Origin: JAQTTT01 sp041652755
GTDB taxonomy: Archaea; Nanobdellota; Nanobdellia; Tiddalikarchaeales; Tiddalikarchaeaceae
Assembly: GCA_041652755.1 (NCBI GenBank)
Contig: JBAZGS010000004.1
Span: forward strand, 1-64,000
Length of the DNA: 64,000 nt
Reading direction: 5' to 3'
A program made the translations under genes and the position numbers. Under the pieces are notes generated by a model. It made no database searches, had not been told where the DNA came from, and worked only from the letters and a program-made list of their open reading frames with translations. Position 1 is the first letter of the stretch; every line of letters begins with the position of its first letter. Positions 1-9,298 of the stretch are shown piece by piece.

Positions 1-725
1 AATTGGTTCATATATTTTTCTTGAATTTTTTTAATAGTTTGAGAATGCTGTGGTAGAGCTTTTAGTAAGATTTTATTAAAAAAACTGCCTTTTTTAAAAT
101 AATCCCTCACAGAACACCATAATCTTTTTTTGCTTGAGTTTGTTGATTTAACAAAATTATTATATTCTTTTTCAAATAATTTATCATCATTAATTATATT
201 GTTATTTTCTTCATCCAAATTTATTTTCTTTTTAATTTTATATGTTAATAAAAATAAAGCACAAGATATTTTAAGAACTATTTTTTCATCATCTTTAAAT
301 TTTTTTAAAAATGTATCCAAGAATTTCAAGAAACTAAAATTATATTTTTCTAAAATTTTAAGTGTTTGTTTAATATAATCAATATCATCTTTTCCATATC
401 TTGAAGCAAATTCTCTATTTTTGTAAAAAAATGTTTTTTTATCTTCCTTTAAATATTGTTTCAGTAAAGTTTCAATAGGTATTTTATTTTTAATAAAATC
501 ACTAATAATTGAGGAATATACATATCCTCCATTTATCCATATTTTTTCAAAAGGCATTTGTCTATCAACAATATAACATACCCAGTGAGTTAAAAGCATC
601 TCATCAAAATCAGATTGAGAATTGATTTTTTCGCAATAGTGAATAAAATTGTAATTTTCAGTAGATTCCCATCTTTTCAAATCAATCCAGCTGATAATTT
701 TGAAAAGTTTTGAAACATCATCCAT
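1..725 (-). CDS. Hypothetical protein, 3' end cut by window edge
   Basis: An open frame runs on the minus strand from an ATG at 725 to the left edge without a stop, giving at least 241 codons. The protein starts MDDVSKLFKIISW and has a Trp/Tyr-rich N-terminal half (HWVCYIVDRQMPFEKIW, then INGGYVYS) followed by a Lys-rich helical part. No catalytic motif is recognised. An AT-rich leader lies between it and the divergent gene at 847. It sits at the outer end of the defence island, so a link to defence is possible but is only an inference from location. Confidence 0.7.
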   Translation of the reverse strand, partial: MDDVSKLFKIISWIDLKRWESTENYNFIHYCEKINSQSDFDEMLLTHWVCYIVDRQMPFEKIWINGGYVYSSIISDFIKNKIPIETLLKQYLKEDKKTFFYKNREFASRYGKDDIDYIKQTLKILEKYNFSFLKFLDTFLKKFKDDEKIVLKISCALFLLTYKIKKKINLDEENNNIINDDKLFEKEYNNFVKSTNSSKKRLWCSVRDYFKKGSFFNKILLKALPQHSQTIKKIQEKYMNQ

Positions 726-846
726 ACTAATTTTACATATCTCTTGTTTATATAAATAATTAATTTAATCAATATAAGAATTTTTTAATTAAATATAAGA
801 TTATATTATTTTTCATTTAAATAATACTTTGCATCCAATTATTTTT

Positions 847-1296
847 ATGATTTGGTTTACTCATTTAAACTTTGGAATAATGTTGTCTTTCTTGTTTGGA
901 TTAAAGGCTAATATGTGGTTATTAATTTTTTCTTTAATACCTGATATTGACAATCCAAACACTTTACTTGGCAAGTTTTTGCCTGGAATCAGTGATTATT
1001 TATACAAAACTTTCGGCCACAGAGGCTTATTTCATAGTATTTATTGGTCTCTACTGCTAGGATTACTGTCATTTGTAGAGACCAATTGCTTGTTTATGTT
1101 CGTTGGATACACTTCCCACATAGTTTTAGACCTATTTACACCTTCAGGAGTGCAGTTATTCTATCCAAATAAGGCTAGATTCGTGATTTTTGATGGTCCA
1201 GTAGAGACTAGTTCCGCTAAAGATGTAATAATTGGCTTCATTTTTATGGTATTGACCTGCGTGATAGTTGAGCTAGGTTTTAGTCTCAAATGGTGA
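847..1296 (+). CDS. YdjM/DUF457-type membrane-bound metal-dependent hydrolase
   Basis: The roughly 150-residue protein starts WFTHLNFG and continues with hydrophobic segments, a DIDNP motif and the HRGLFHS motif. These are the conserved His/Asp features of the DUF457/YdjM family, a group of inner-membrane proteins predicted to be metal-dependent hydrolases. A second His/Asp pair (TSHIVLDLFTPSGVQLFYP) follows, as is usual for the family. I prefer the ATG at 847 because the family starts with W-x-T-H-x-x-F-G shortly after Met; an in-frame TTG at 829 would add six residues. Substrate unknown. Confidence 0.78.
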   Translation: MIWFTHLNFGIMLSFLFGLKANMWLLIFSLIPDIDNPNTLLGKFLPGISDYLYKTFGHRGLFHSIYWSLLLGLLSFVETNCLFMFVGYTSHIVLDLFTPSGVQLFYPNKARFVIFDGPVETSSAKDVIIGFIFMVLTCVIVELGFSLKW

Positions 1297-1376
1297 GAAT
1301 GAAGCGAATAGTGTATATTATTTATATAAAATAAAATTATTATTCTTTTTATACAACTTTAATTCTAATATTTTTC

Positions 1377-2421
1377 ATGTGGTCAAAGCTTGTGCAGTTG
1401 TGTTCTAAAACAAAGAATCATCAGTTAATACTTGAAGAGTTGTTTGATAAATCTAAAACTTTTAATGAAATCAAGAATGTAAACAAAAAGACTTTCTACA
1501 GAATTATAAACACTTACTTAATAAATGGAATAGTTGACAAAACGGAAAACAAATATTCTTTAACTTCTAAAGGCAAGCTTTTAGCTTTGACGGTTCTAGG
1601 AAAATTTGAATCAATTAATACAGAATTAAAACAAGATTTAGTTTTTGATTCTAAAGACTTATTTATAGAAAACAAGGAAGTCATTACTGAAATTCTTTAC
1701 AATATTGAAAGGAAGAAAAATGTTCTCTTATTAGGTGAGAGCGGATTTGGCAAAACTGCTTTACTCAAAAGGTTAAACGAGAAATATTTGAAAGGCAGCG
1801 TTTACTGCGAGATTAAGCCTAGAAAACATCTGCAAAGCCAAAGGAATTATAACTAGCAAGTCAGCTAATAAGCAGGAATTGATGAATAAATTACGCCAAG
1901 ACAACAACCCGATAATTGTCTTACTTGATTGCTTAGAATCAGCCACTATTAATGACAAGAAAATAATTAAGGATTTAATGAGAAATAACTACCAATTTAT
2001 TGGTGCAGGCATTAATAACAAAGCTTACATTGAATTTGACCACACAATTAAGCTTAAATCCTTGACTAATCAGGAAGCTAACCAGTTAGTTATGAAACTA
2101 TTAGAAGGCAAATGCGAAAACACTAATGAAGTAATAAGAATAGTCCAAAACAGCACTAACAACTCACCAGAGCAGATAAAGAAAGTCTGCGAGCAAAATT
2201 TAGCATTAAAGGAATTGAATGAAGAAAACAATCTAGTAGAACATGTCAAACCCTCAACTAAAAGAATAAACCTAATCAGCTCAAACAATGTAGTAAACAT
2301 AGCCTACCTAATGATAACACTAAGATACTTATTCTACGGCCAAAAGCAGTATGAAATAGGGTACTGGCTCTCAACAGTAGCTTATCTGATATTCTTCCTA
2401 TTCAGAAGAAGAAAAAAGTAA
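1377..2421 (+). pseudogene. Frameshifted winged-helix/P-loop ATPase with C-terminal membrane anchor
   Basis: Two adjacent frames form one broken gene. The first (1377-1856) has an N-terminal winged-helix-like domain and a Walker A motif GESGFGKT, then ends at TAG. The second continues in another frame to 2421, with a Walker B-like strand (PIIVLLDCLES) and two C-terminal hydrophobic segments before RRRKK. Reading the second frame upstream of 1879 gives plausible protein (ENICKAKGIITSKSANKQE), so a one-base indel near 1820-1830 explains the break. It was probably a membrane-anchored AAA/STAND-like ATPase. The indel could be real decay or a sequencing error. Confidence 0.7.
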
Positions 2422-2469
2422 ATTAATAATTAAAATAATTATTTAAATTAATAATTTAATGATTATATC

Positions 2470-3297
2470 ATGAGTTTAATATCATTTATTAATGAATCTG
2501 ATGTAAAGAAAAAATTTGCAGAAACATTTAATTTACCAAAAATTGAACTAAAAGTTGAACTAAAAGCTCCACCAATTACAAAAAATTATAGTTTAGTTGG
2601 CACTGCTTTTGATTATTTATTAAGATTTTATATAAAAAAACATAATCCTTATGCTAAAACTAACCCCTGGATTGCTGAATTAGCATTAAAATGTCTTAAA
2701 GATGGAGATTTAAAAACCAAATTAGAAAAAAAATTAGAAATTGCTAAATTAATTTATAAGAATTATCTAACTAATGGTATTTTGACTGATGAGGTTATAA
2801 AAACTACTTTAATTTTAGCAAAAATAGATCCTATTTATAGAGCAGGTTACATTGATAAAAATTTTGATGAAATTGACGAAGGAGATATTCAGGATTTAAG
2901 AAATTTAATTAACTTAGTTAATGAAAATTCATTTATTGCAAAAAATATTTGTTTATTAAATCCAACATTTGGAAAAGCATCTAAATTGGTTGGGGGTGCA
3001 GATGCAGATATAATCATCGATGATCAAATAATTGATATAAAAACCACAAAATTTCTTAAACTTAAAGAAGAAGATTTATATCAAATAATTGGTTATTTTA
3101 TATTATTCATACTTGGAGGTATTGATGGAGGAGAAGGAATAAATATAAAAAAAATTTCTATATATTTTTCTAGGTATGGAATATTTTTTCCTTTATTAAT
3201 CCCTTTAGAAAAAAACTCTTTAATAAAAATTTCTAATGAAAAATTTAAAGAATTTGTTGAATGGTTTATTAAAAGAGCTTTTAACACTTTTAATTAA
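2470..3297 (+). CDS. RecB-like PD-(D/E)XK nuclease-family protein
   Basis: The 275-residue protein has a PD-(D/E)XK core near residues 178-191: GGADADIII, then D189-I-K191 in IIDIKTTK. A Q-x3-Y motif follows (Q205 to Y209 in YQIIGYF), as in RecB/Cas4-type nucleases. No helicase domain is attached and no CRISPR array or cas genes are nearby. A TATA-like AT stretch lies just upstream. The gene is very AT-rich and stands before the PIN and NurA-HerA genes. DNA-end processing or defence is likely; the substrate is unknown. Confidence 0.7.
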   Translation: MSLISFINESDVKKKFAETFNLPKIELKVELKAPPITKNYSLVGTAFDYLLRFYIKKHNPYAKTNPWIAELALKCLKDGDLKTKLEKKLEIAKLIYKNYLTNGILTDEVIKTTLILAKIDPIYRAGYIDKNFDEIDEGDIQDLRNLINLVNENSFIAKNICLLNPTFGKASKLVGGADADIIIDDQIIDIKTTKFLKLKEEDLYQIIGYFILFILGGIDGGEGINIKKISIYFSRYGIFFPLLIPLEKNSLIKISNEKFKEFVEWFIKRAFNTFN

Positions 3298-3353
3298 TGT
3301 TTTCAATAAAAAATTGGAAACATTAATATAAAGCACTTTTATAGTTAATTTTT

Positions 3354-4496
3354 ATGGATAAAGAAGTTTTAGGCCAAAAATATTTAGAAAAACTTAGAAA
3401 TGACATTAATGAGAGGTTATATGATTTATTATTAGTTCATTTAGGCAGTGTTAGGGAAAAAATAACTTATGATAGTAATAATTCCCTAGAACTTACTAAA
3501 ATCTTAGATGTTGCTATTAACAATTTGACTAATAATATGGAAGTTTTGAATATTAGAGACTGCAGATATATAATTATTATTTGTAATATAATCTTATATT
3601 ATAATAAAGGCAGGCAGGATCTGAAGGAATTAAAAAAAGAATTAATTGCCAGGTTTACTAATGCTGATGCTCCTGAAGAAGGAAAAATATCTTTAAGTTA
3701 TCAAGTTCAAGAGGTTAGGATTACTTATGATGTAACTTATTTAACTTATTTGATTGATTCTTTTATTAAACAAAAACTTTGGGCTCAAGCACTTTATTGT
3801 TTGTTAACTGTAAGGCTTGTTGAACCGGATAATCTTAAGCTAGAAGATCAGTATAAAATAATTAATGAAAATATTGCTAATGAAAAAGTTAAGCCTTTTA
3901 CTTTTCAAGACCCAGTTAATGAATTAGTGCTGCTTGATTCAAATATAGCTATTGGTTATTTAATGAAAGATATTGCTGAAATTGACTATTCTGCAAAAAC
4001 AATTAATATGAAAAAATTGGAAGAAAAAAACAAAGTAATAATCAGCCATTCAGTAAAGCAAGAAGTTGCAAAATATGTGGATTATCAGCTTTCATTGCTT
4101 AAAAAAGACAAGTCAAAGCATGAAATATTTGATAAAGTTAAAGAAAAGCTTGAAAATAAGTATCAAGAAATAGTCAGAAGGTATTATTATCAGGAATTGC
4201 CAATACCTAAAGAATTAATTGAAAAAATTGAAACTTTTTATTCAAAATTCTTAGGAGTGCTTGAAAATATTGTTTTACAAAAGATTGATGATAAGAAAAT
4301 AAGTGATAAATTAAGAAAATTGGCTCAAAGAGAGAGTTTATTACCTGAAATGGGAGATATGAGGCTATTAGCTGAAGCAATACTTATGCAAGAAGGATTA
4401 AAGGAAAAATTAACAATAGTCTCTGATGATAAAGATTTTACCAAATTCTCCCAAAACATTAAAGAAGAATTTAATATAACGATTTATAATGAATAA
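3354..4496 (+). CDS. PIN-domain protein with helical N-terminal region
   Basis: The 380-residue protein has a helical N-terminal half of unknown function and a C-terminal PIN-type nuclease domain. The expected acidic residues are present: D195 (LVLLDSNIAI), E237 (SVKQEVAKY), D335 (MGDMRLLAEA) and D358/D359/D361 (IVSDDKDF). PIN domains usually cut RNA. There is no small antitoxin-like partner beside it, so a plain VapBC toxin-antitoxin unit is unlikely. A TATA-like TTAATATAAA at about 3324-3333 is placed for a nearly leaderless transcript. It may be part of the defence cluster or independent. Confidence 0.75.
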   Translation: MDKEVLGQKYLEKLRNDINERLYDLLLVHLGSVREKITYDSNNSLELTKILDVAINNLTNNMEVLNIRDCRYIIIICNIILYYNKGRQDLKELKKELIARFTNADAPEEGKISLSYQVQEVRITYDVTYLTYLIDSFIKQKLWAQALYCLLTVRLVEPDNLKLEDQYKIINENIANEKVKPFTFQDPVNELVLLDSNIAIGYLMKDIAEIDYSAKTINMKKLEEKNKVIISHSVKQEVAKYVDYQLSLLKKDKSKHEIFDKVKEKLENKYQEIVRRYYYQELPIPKELIEKIETFYSKFLGVLENIVLQKIDDKKISDKLRKLAQRESLLPEMGDMRLLAEAILMQEGLKEKLTIVSDDKDFTKFSQNIKEEFNITIYNE

Positions 4497-4504
4497 ATTA
4501 GAAA

Positions 4505-4516
4505 CTTTTTAATATA
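4505..4516 (+). promoter_or_regulatory. TATA box of the NurA-HerA operon
   Basis: TTTTTAATATAC lies about 25 bases before the nurA start at 4537, the spacing expected for an archaeal leaderless promoter. It follows the PIN gene stop at 4496. This suggests the NurA operon has its own promoter. Confidence 0.5.
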
Positions 4517-4536
4517 CAATACATTAGTACATATTT

Positions 4537-5553
4537 ATGCAAAAATCGGAGAATTTATTTAAAAAGGTAGTAATTCATCCAAAATTTAATTCTACATTGA
4601 ATGATTTAAAAAAGTTAAATATGTCCTTTATTAAAGAAGAAACTATAACAAAAGAATCTGATTTTATTATAAATACCACTTATAGATTATCTGAAATTGA
4701 AGAAGATAAAATAAAAAATTTAGATCCTAAAAATGGCTGTGAATTTGTTAAGGATAAACAAATATTAGCTTATGACGAATCAGTTAATAAATTTTCAGGA
4801 CTTGAAGGAGAATCTTATTTTGCTTCTCATTCATTAGTATTATTAGGGGAAAATGATTATTTACCTATTAATTATCTGTCTCTTTATTTTTACACAAAAG
4901 CTAAAAACATATTAAAAGAATCTAATTCAATAAAATATACTGAAAATTCTGAAGTTCAATCAAAAATAGATTTTATGAAAGATAAGATAGAGTTTTTATT
5001 AAATAACTGTCCTGAAAATTCAATTTTATTAATTGATGGACCCTTAATAGCAGGAGATGCTTATACCTATATGATAAGTGCTTTAGAAAAATTTGAATCT
5101 AAAAACATTATTCCTATATTTTTTGTAAAAAATAGCTTAAGTAATATGGTTATTGAAGGAAACACTAATTTAAGTAATATATATAATACTGATTTACATT
5201 GGGCTTACAAAACTTTAAAATTGGGCCAAAGAAGTAAATTTTTCAAATACATGGACCAAGCAAACAACAAAAATTCTAAGATATTCTGTTACCTTAAATC
5301 ATTTGATTGCAGCCCGCAAAGATTGGAAATACCTGTTAATATTTATATAAAACATAAATCTATTATAAATGATTTAATAGATATGGTTTATTATCTTATA
5401 CTTTCTCAGGGAGATAGTAAAAATCCACAAGTTAGGCCCATTGCAATTGCTGAAATGTATGCTAGAAATACTTTAAAACTAATAGACTTTAAAAAAATAA
5501 TAAGAAGTAAAGGTATTACTCCAACAATGAATGAGGAAAGATTTGCCTGGTGA
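4537..5553 (+). CDS. nurA: NurA-family nuclease
   Basis: The 338-residue protein matches NurA, the 5'-3' nuclease partner of the HerA translocase. Visible features are D80 in an AYDES motif (the family's first catalytic Asp, usually in DGS context), a central LIDGPL strand with D167, and a C-terminal VRPIAIAEMYAR segment (residues 299-310). It is the first gene of a five-gene operon, seven bases before HerA. Archaeal NurA-HerA normally works with Mre11-Rad50; here no mre11 is seen and an SMC-like gene follows instead. It is likely the effector or end-processing nuclease of the operon. Confidence 0.85.
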   Translation: MQKSENLFKKVVIHPKFNSTLNDLKKLNMSFIKEETITKESDFIINTTYRLSEIEEDKIKNLDPKNGCEFVKDKQILAYDESVNKFSGLEGESYFASHSLVLLGENDYLPINYLSLYFYTKAKNILKESNSIKYTENSEVQSKIDFMKDKIEFLLNNCPENSILLIDGPLIAGDAYTYMISALEKFESKNIIPIFFVKNSLSNMVIEGNTNLSNIYNTDLHWAYKTLKLGQRSKFFKYMDQANNKNSKIFCYLKSFDCSPQRLEIPVNIYIKHKSIINDLIDMVYYLILSQGDSKNPQVRPIAIAEMYARNTLKLIDFKKIIRSKGITPTMNEERFAW

Positions 5554-5560
5554 TTAAAAA

Positions 5561-7111
5561 ATGGAATGGATAGTGTTAGGTGAAAAAAATGGAAAGATAC
5601 AATTAGTATCAAAAAGTCAAGTTTCAGGAATTCTTCCAAAAGGGTCATTTTTAACAATTGAAGATGAAAATAAAAAGTTTATATTACGAGTTGAAGGTAG
5701 TATTCAAGAACAACCTTACAGTCCTAATCCTATGATTATTGATATGGATTTAAGTTCTTTAATCCAAGATAGAAAATGTCAAAATATAATAGTTGCTTAT
5801 AGAATTAAGGATATAACTACAAGAGAAGATGGACTTATAGATTTTATAAGACCCCAATCTTTAGCTAGAAGATCAACACAGGAAGAGATTGATTTAGCAA
5901 TTGGAAGTAATAAAAAAGGACCCAGAGTATTTTTAGCAACGGTTCATTCAAATCAAAATCAATTATTAATTGATGAAAAGAATAATTTTATGACCACTCA
6001 ATTACCTGAAGATATGTTTTTTTATCAATTGCTTGTTTGCGGTAAAACTGGAAGTGGTAAAACTGTTGCTTTAAAGTATCTTTCTCAATATTTTGTAGAA
6101 GAAATGGGTGGAGCAGTTTTAGCAATAAATGTCAAAGAAGCAGATTTATTAACAATGGATAAACCTTCAAATATAAAAGATATTACTATACAAAAAGAAT
6201 GGAAAACATTAAATTTTATACCAAGAGGTTTAAGGAATTTTTCAATATATTATCCTGCAAGTGCAGATATATCTTCAAAAAAAATTAATAAAAAATTAGC
6301 AAAACCAGTTACTTTAAATATTAATGAAATTGATCCTGAATCTTTTACAGGATTACTCCAAAATATAACTGACATAGGCGCTCAGAATTTACCTAATATA
6401 TTTAGTTATTGGAAAGAGCATGAAAAGAAAGATGATGATAAATTTAAGGATTTTATTGATTATTTCAATAATGCAAGTAATGATAATTGTATATTTAAAA
6501 CATTAAATCTGAAAGGAGATATATCTGAAGTTACTCTTGCAAAATCTACATTTAATAATATTTCAAGAAATCTCGATAATGTTTCAAGCTTTTTTGATAA
6601 TGATCAAGCAGTATCTTTATCAGCAAAAGATATACTTCAACCAAGTACTTTTTCAGTAATAGATGTTGTTGTAAAAAATGGAACCCAATTTGGAGCAATA
6701 TTATTAAGAGATTTATTACATAAGATAGTTGAAGAAAAAAATAGTGATAATAATGTTCCTATATTAATAATGATTGATGAAGTCCATACTTTTTATAATT
6801 CTCAATCAATGAGCAACGCTTTAGGAGATTTAGATACTATTTGCAGAACTGGCAGAAGTAAAAAAATAGGAGTAGTTTTCTCTTCTCAAAATCCTCAAGA
6901 TTTACCTAAAGGTTTATCCAGTGTAATTAATACTAAAATATTCTTTAAAACGGAAGCAACAAGTGCAAAGTTATTAGGAATGACTGTTAATACAAATGAA
7001 GTTGAAAATCTAAAAGCCGGATTTTGTGTTTGTTCAATACATGATGTACCTCAAATAAAAACAATAAAGTTCCCATTATCTTTAGCAGGAGTGATAAATG
7101 ATGGAAAGTAA
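5561..7111 (+). CDS. herA: HerA-family hexameric DNA translocase ATPase
   Basis: The 516-residue protein is a HerA/FtsK-type ATPase. It has an N-terminal beta-barrel-like region (about 1-110), Walker A at 161-168 (GKTGSGKT), Walker B at 401-407 (ILIMIDE), and a C-terminal arginine/sensor region with R429, R432 and SSQNPQDL near 441-448. HerA forms hexamers that dock with NurA and drive DNA into it. The gene starts seven bases after nurA and overlaps the following 46-codon gene by 14 bases, so translation is coupled. It is AT-rich like the rest of this operon. Confidence 0.9.
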   Translation: MEWIVLGEKNGKIQLVSKSQVSGILPKGSFLTIEDENKKFILRVEGSIQEQPYSPNPMIIDMDLSSLIQDRKCQNIIVAYRIKDITTREDGLIDFIRPQSLARRSTQEEIDLAIGSNKKGPRVFLATVHSNQNQLLIDEKNNFMTTQLPEDMFFYQLLVCGKTGSGKTVALKYLSQYFVEEMGGAVLAINVKEADLLTMDKPSNIKDITIQKEWKTLNFIPRGLRNFSIYYPASADISSKKINKKLAKPVTLNINEIDPESFTGLLQNITDIGAQNLPNIFSYWKEHEKKDDDKFKDFIDYFNNASNDNCIFKTLNLKGDISEVTLAKSTFNNISRNLDNVSSFFDNDQAVSLSAKDILQPSTFSVIDVVVKNGTQFGAILLRDLLHKIVEEKNSDNNVPILIMIDEVHTFYNSQSMSNALGDLDTICRTGRSKKIGVVFSSQNPQDLPKGLSSVINTKIFFKTEATSAKLLGMTVNTNEVENLKAGFCVCSIHDVPQIKTIKFPLSLAGVINDGK

Positions 7112-7238
7112 AAATCCTTTAAAAGAATTTTATGATGATCTACTAAAAGACGAATTACACAAAAAAATTGTTAGTTTAATTATTGATGAAAAAAGTGAAG
7201 AAGAAATAATAAATATCTTATTAAATGAAGAAAAATGA
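7098..7238 (+). CDS. 46-residue acidic/basic small protein inside the HerA-SMC operon
   Basis: A short frame starts with two consecutive ATGs (7098, 7101) inside the end of herA and stops at 7236-7238. Its TGA overlaps the ATG of the SMC-like gene (ATGA). The protein reads MMESKNPLKEFYDDLLKDE and continues as a charged helical peptide ending IINILLNEEK. It fills the gap between two coupled genes exactly, which argues that it is translated. It has no recognised domain; an adaptor or bridging peptide between HerA and the SMC-like ATPase is a guess from position. Confidence 0.75.
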   Translation: MMESKNPLKEFYDDLLKDELHKKIVSLIIDEKSEEEIINILLNEEK

Positions 7239-9298
7239 TAAAAGTTAATTATTTAATCGAAAGAGAAGATAATGGTAAAATACGAACATTTTTACCTTTT
7301 TGTAAAGAATTAGATAACTTAAGTTTAATAGAAGCTCCTAATTCCTCAGGAAAAAGTACATTATTGCATATGATTGCATCTTCTTTTTATGGGAACAAAA
7401 ATCCTAGAATTACGGATTCATTAAGAGAAAAAATGAAATGCTTAACAGATCATCAAAAATATAATTTTGAAATAGAAATCTTTGATAAAAATAAAAAATT
7501 AATATTAAAAGCAATTAATAACAATGATAATTCAAAAGTTTATGAATACGACAAGAAAGGAAAAGAACAAATTTTGAGTTATGATTCATTTAATAGAGAT
7601 TATGCTTTGATTTATGATATACCTCAAAATCCTATTGATAGATTAAAGCATGTTTTTGATACTTTTAATCAAGACCAAGATAAAATAAAAACAGGAATTC
7701 AGAAATTAAAATCAAAAGTAAATACTACACTAAGGCTCATAAAAGATCAAAAGAATCCTGAAAAAATTACTGAAAAGAAAAAAGAGCAGTCAGAAACAAA
7801 ACAAAAGATAGAAAATTTTGTTAAAGATAAAGAAGAAGTTAAAAAAAAATTATCTAGTTTAGGTAGATATATTGGCGCAAAATTTTTTGATGAAACTAGA
7901 GAAGTATTAAGTAAAATAAAATCACAAATTAAAGAAGAACAAAATAAATTAAATGATATTAATAAATCCATTAATAAGAAGAATAATTTAAGCAGTTCAT
8001 TTTCTAAAAAAATAGAAAAAATAAAAAGTTTACATAATGAAATTTTTCAAGGTATGGATAACTTAAAATATAAAGATTTCAAATTATGGAATGTCATTTC
8101 TTTCAACCGAATCTATGAATTAAAAACATTTGATAAAGATTTAAGCAAAATAGGTGAAGAATTTAAAAAATATTTGCATGATGAAATAGTAAAAATACCT
8201 AAACAGGAAACAACAAAATATGAGTTTTTTGAGAAATTAATTGAAATAATTAAACAATACGAATCAGACAATATTGAAATACCTAATATTAATACCAATA
8301 TATATGATTTTATTAAAATATTAGAAACTGAAAAAGATAAATCTAAAACTAATTCAAGAAGATATTCGTATTTAAGAGAATTAAGAAATAAAGTAGAAGA
8401 TTTATTAACAGAAGTAAGTAATTTTAATTTTAAAGAAATAGAAAATATAGATAATGTTGATATAACTGAAATAAAATACGAATCAGAATTAAGATCATAT
8501 ATATCTTCATTGGAAACTGAAAAAGAAAGAATACAGAAAAAATTACAATATTATGATAACTTAGATAAAGAATATAGTTACTTAAAATTATCTCAAATTC
8601 CTAAAGATGATTTTGAAGTGTATAGTTACTTAAAAGAAGAAGAATTAACATTAGAATATAATAAATTAGAAGATAAAAAGAAAGATTTAAATGATAAAAT
8701 TAACAAAAGTAATTCATATATAGCAATTTTAGATGAAGAAATAAAAAAATTAGAAGATATAGAAGAACATCCTTTATTTAACAAATTTGATCAACTAAAA
8801 AAATTAAATAATGAAACTTTAGAATCATTAAATTTGTTGTTTGTTAATGATTATTCTGATTATATAACAAGTATATCAAAAAAAGAAAATCCAAAAAAAT
8901 CAGAACAAAAAATATTCAATAAATTATTATTTAACTTATTAGCAAAACAAGTAGATATAATTTATCATATAGACAAATTATATCATACAAAAGAGATAGA
9001 TTTAATTGAAAATACTATATTAACTGAAGAAGGAGATTTAATAAGATTAAGTCATATGGGTACTGGCCAAAGTCAAAGTGCATATTTAAATAGTATTTTA
9101 AACTCAGTTAGTAACAAAAAATTATTAATTTTATTTGATGAAATTTCTATGATGGATAAAAAATCAATTTCTTTAATATTTGAAAAAATGAATGATCTTT
9201 ATAATAAAGAAAAATTACTACTTGGATTTGTTGTAAAATCAATTGATGGAAAAATAAAAATACAAACAATAGGGGATATAATTGGAAAAAATAATTGA
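7235..9298 (+). CDS. SMC/Rad50-like coiled-coil ATPase without zinc hook
   Basis: The 687-residue protein has an ABC-type split ATPase. Walker A lies at residues 34-41 (APNSSGKS). A long Lys/Glu-rich coiled coil spans roughly 150-560. A signature-like MGTGQSQ is at 608-614 and Walker B (LLILFDE) near 630-636. No CxxC zinc hook is present mid-coil, so this is not a standard Rad50; it is closer to the SMC-like ATPases of defence systems. It starts in ATGA overlap with the 46-codon gene and overlaps the next gene by 17 bases. It likely senses or bridges DNA for HerA-NurA. Confidence 0.85.
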   Translation: MIKVNYLIEREDNGKIRTFLPFCKELDNLSLIEAPNSSGKSTLLHMIASSFYGNKNPRITDSLREKMKCLTDHQKYNFEIEIFDKNKKLILKAINNNDNSKVYEYDKKGKEQILSYDSFNRDYALIYDIPQNPIDRLKHVFDTFNQDQDKIKTGIQKLKSKVNTTLRLIKDQKNPEKITEKKKEQSETKQKIENFVKDKEEVKKKLSSLGRYIGAKFFDETREVLSKIKSQIKEEQNKLNDINKSINKKNNLSSSFSKKIEKIKSLHNEIFQGMDNLKYKDFKLWNVISFNRIYELKTFDKDLSKIGEEFKKYLHDEIVKIPKQETTKYEFFEKLIEIIKQYESDNIEIPNINTNIYDFIKILETEKDKSKTNSRRYSYLRELRNKVEDLLTEVSNFNFKEIENIDNVDITEIKYESELRSYISSLETEKERIQKKLQYYDNLDKEYSYLKLSQIPKDDFEVYSYLKEEELTLEYNKLEDKKKDLNDKINKSNSYIAILDEEIKKLEDIEEHPLFNKFDQLKKLNNETLESLNLLFVNDYSDYITSISKKENPKKSEQKIFNKLLFNLLAKQVDIIYHIDKLYHTKEIDLIENTILTEEGDLIRLSHMGTGQSQSAYLNSILNSVSNKKLLILFDEISMMDKKSISLIFEKMNDLYNKEKLLLGFVVKSIDGKIKIQTIGDIIGKNN

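Noticed and set aside
130..378. Plus-strand hydrophobic frame of 82 codons
   Set aside because: It is the antisense shadow of the partial minus-strand gene 1-725, whose frame is open throughout.
2470..3297. Cas4
   Set aside because: It has the Q-x3-Y and D-I-K motifs but not the four Fe-S cysteines of Cas4 and no CRISPR context.
3354..4496. VapC toxin of a toxin-antitoxin pair
   Set aside because: The protein is too long (380 residues) and no small antitoxin gene lies upstream or downstream.
7235..9298. Rad50
   Set aside because: No zinc-hook CxxC is present in the coil and no mre11 gene is adjacent.
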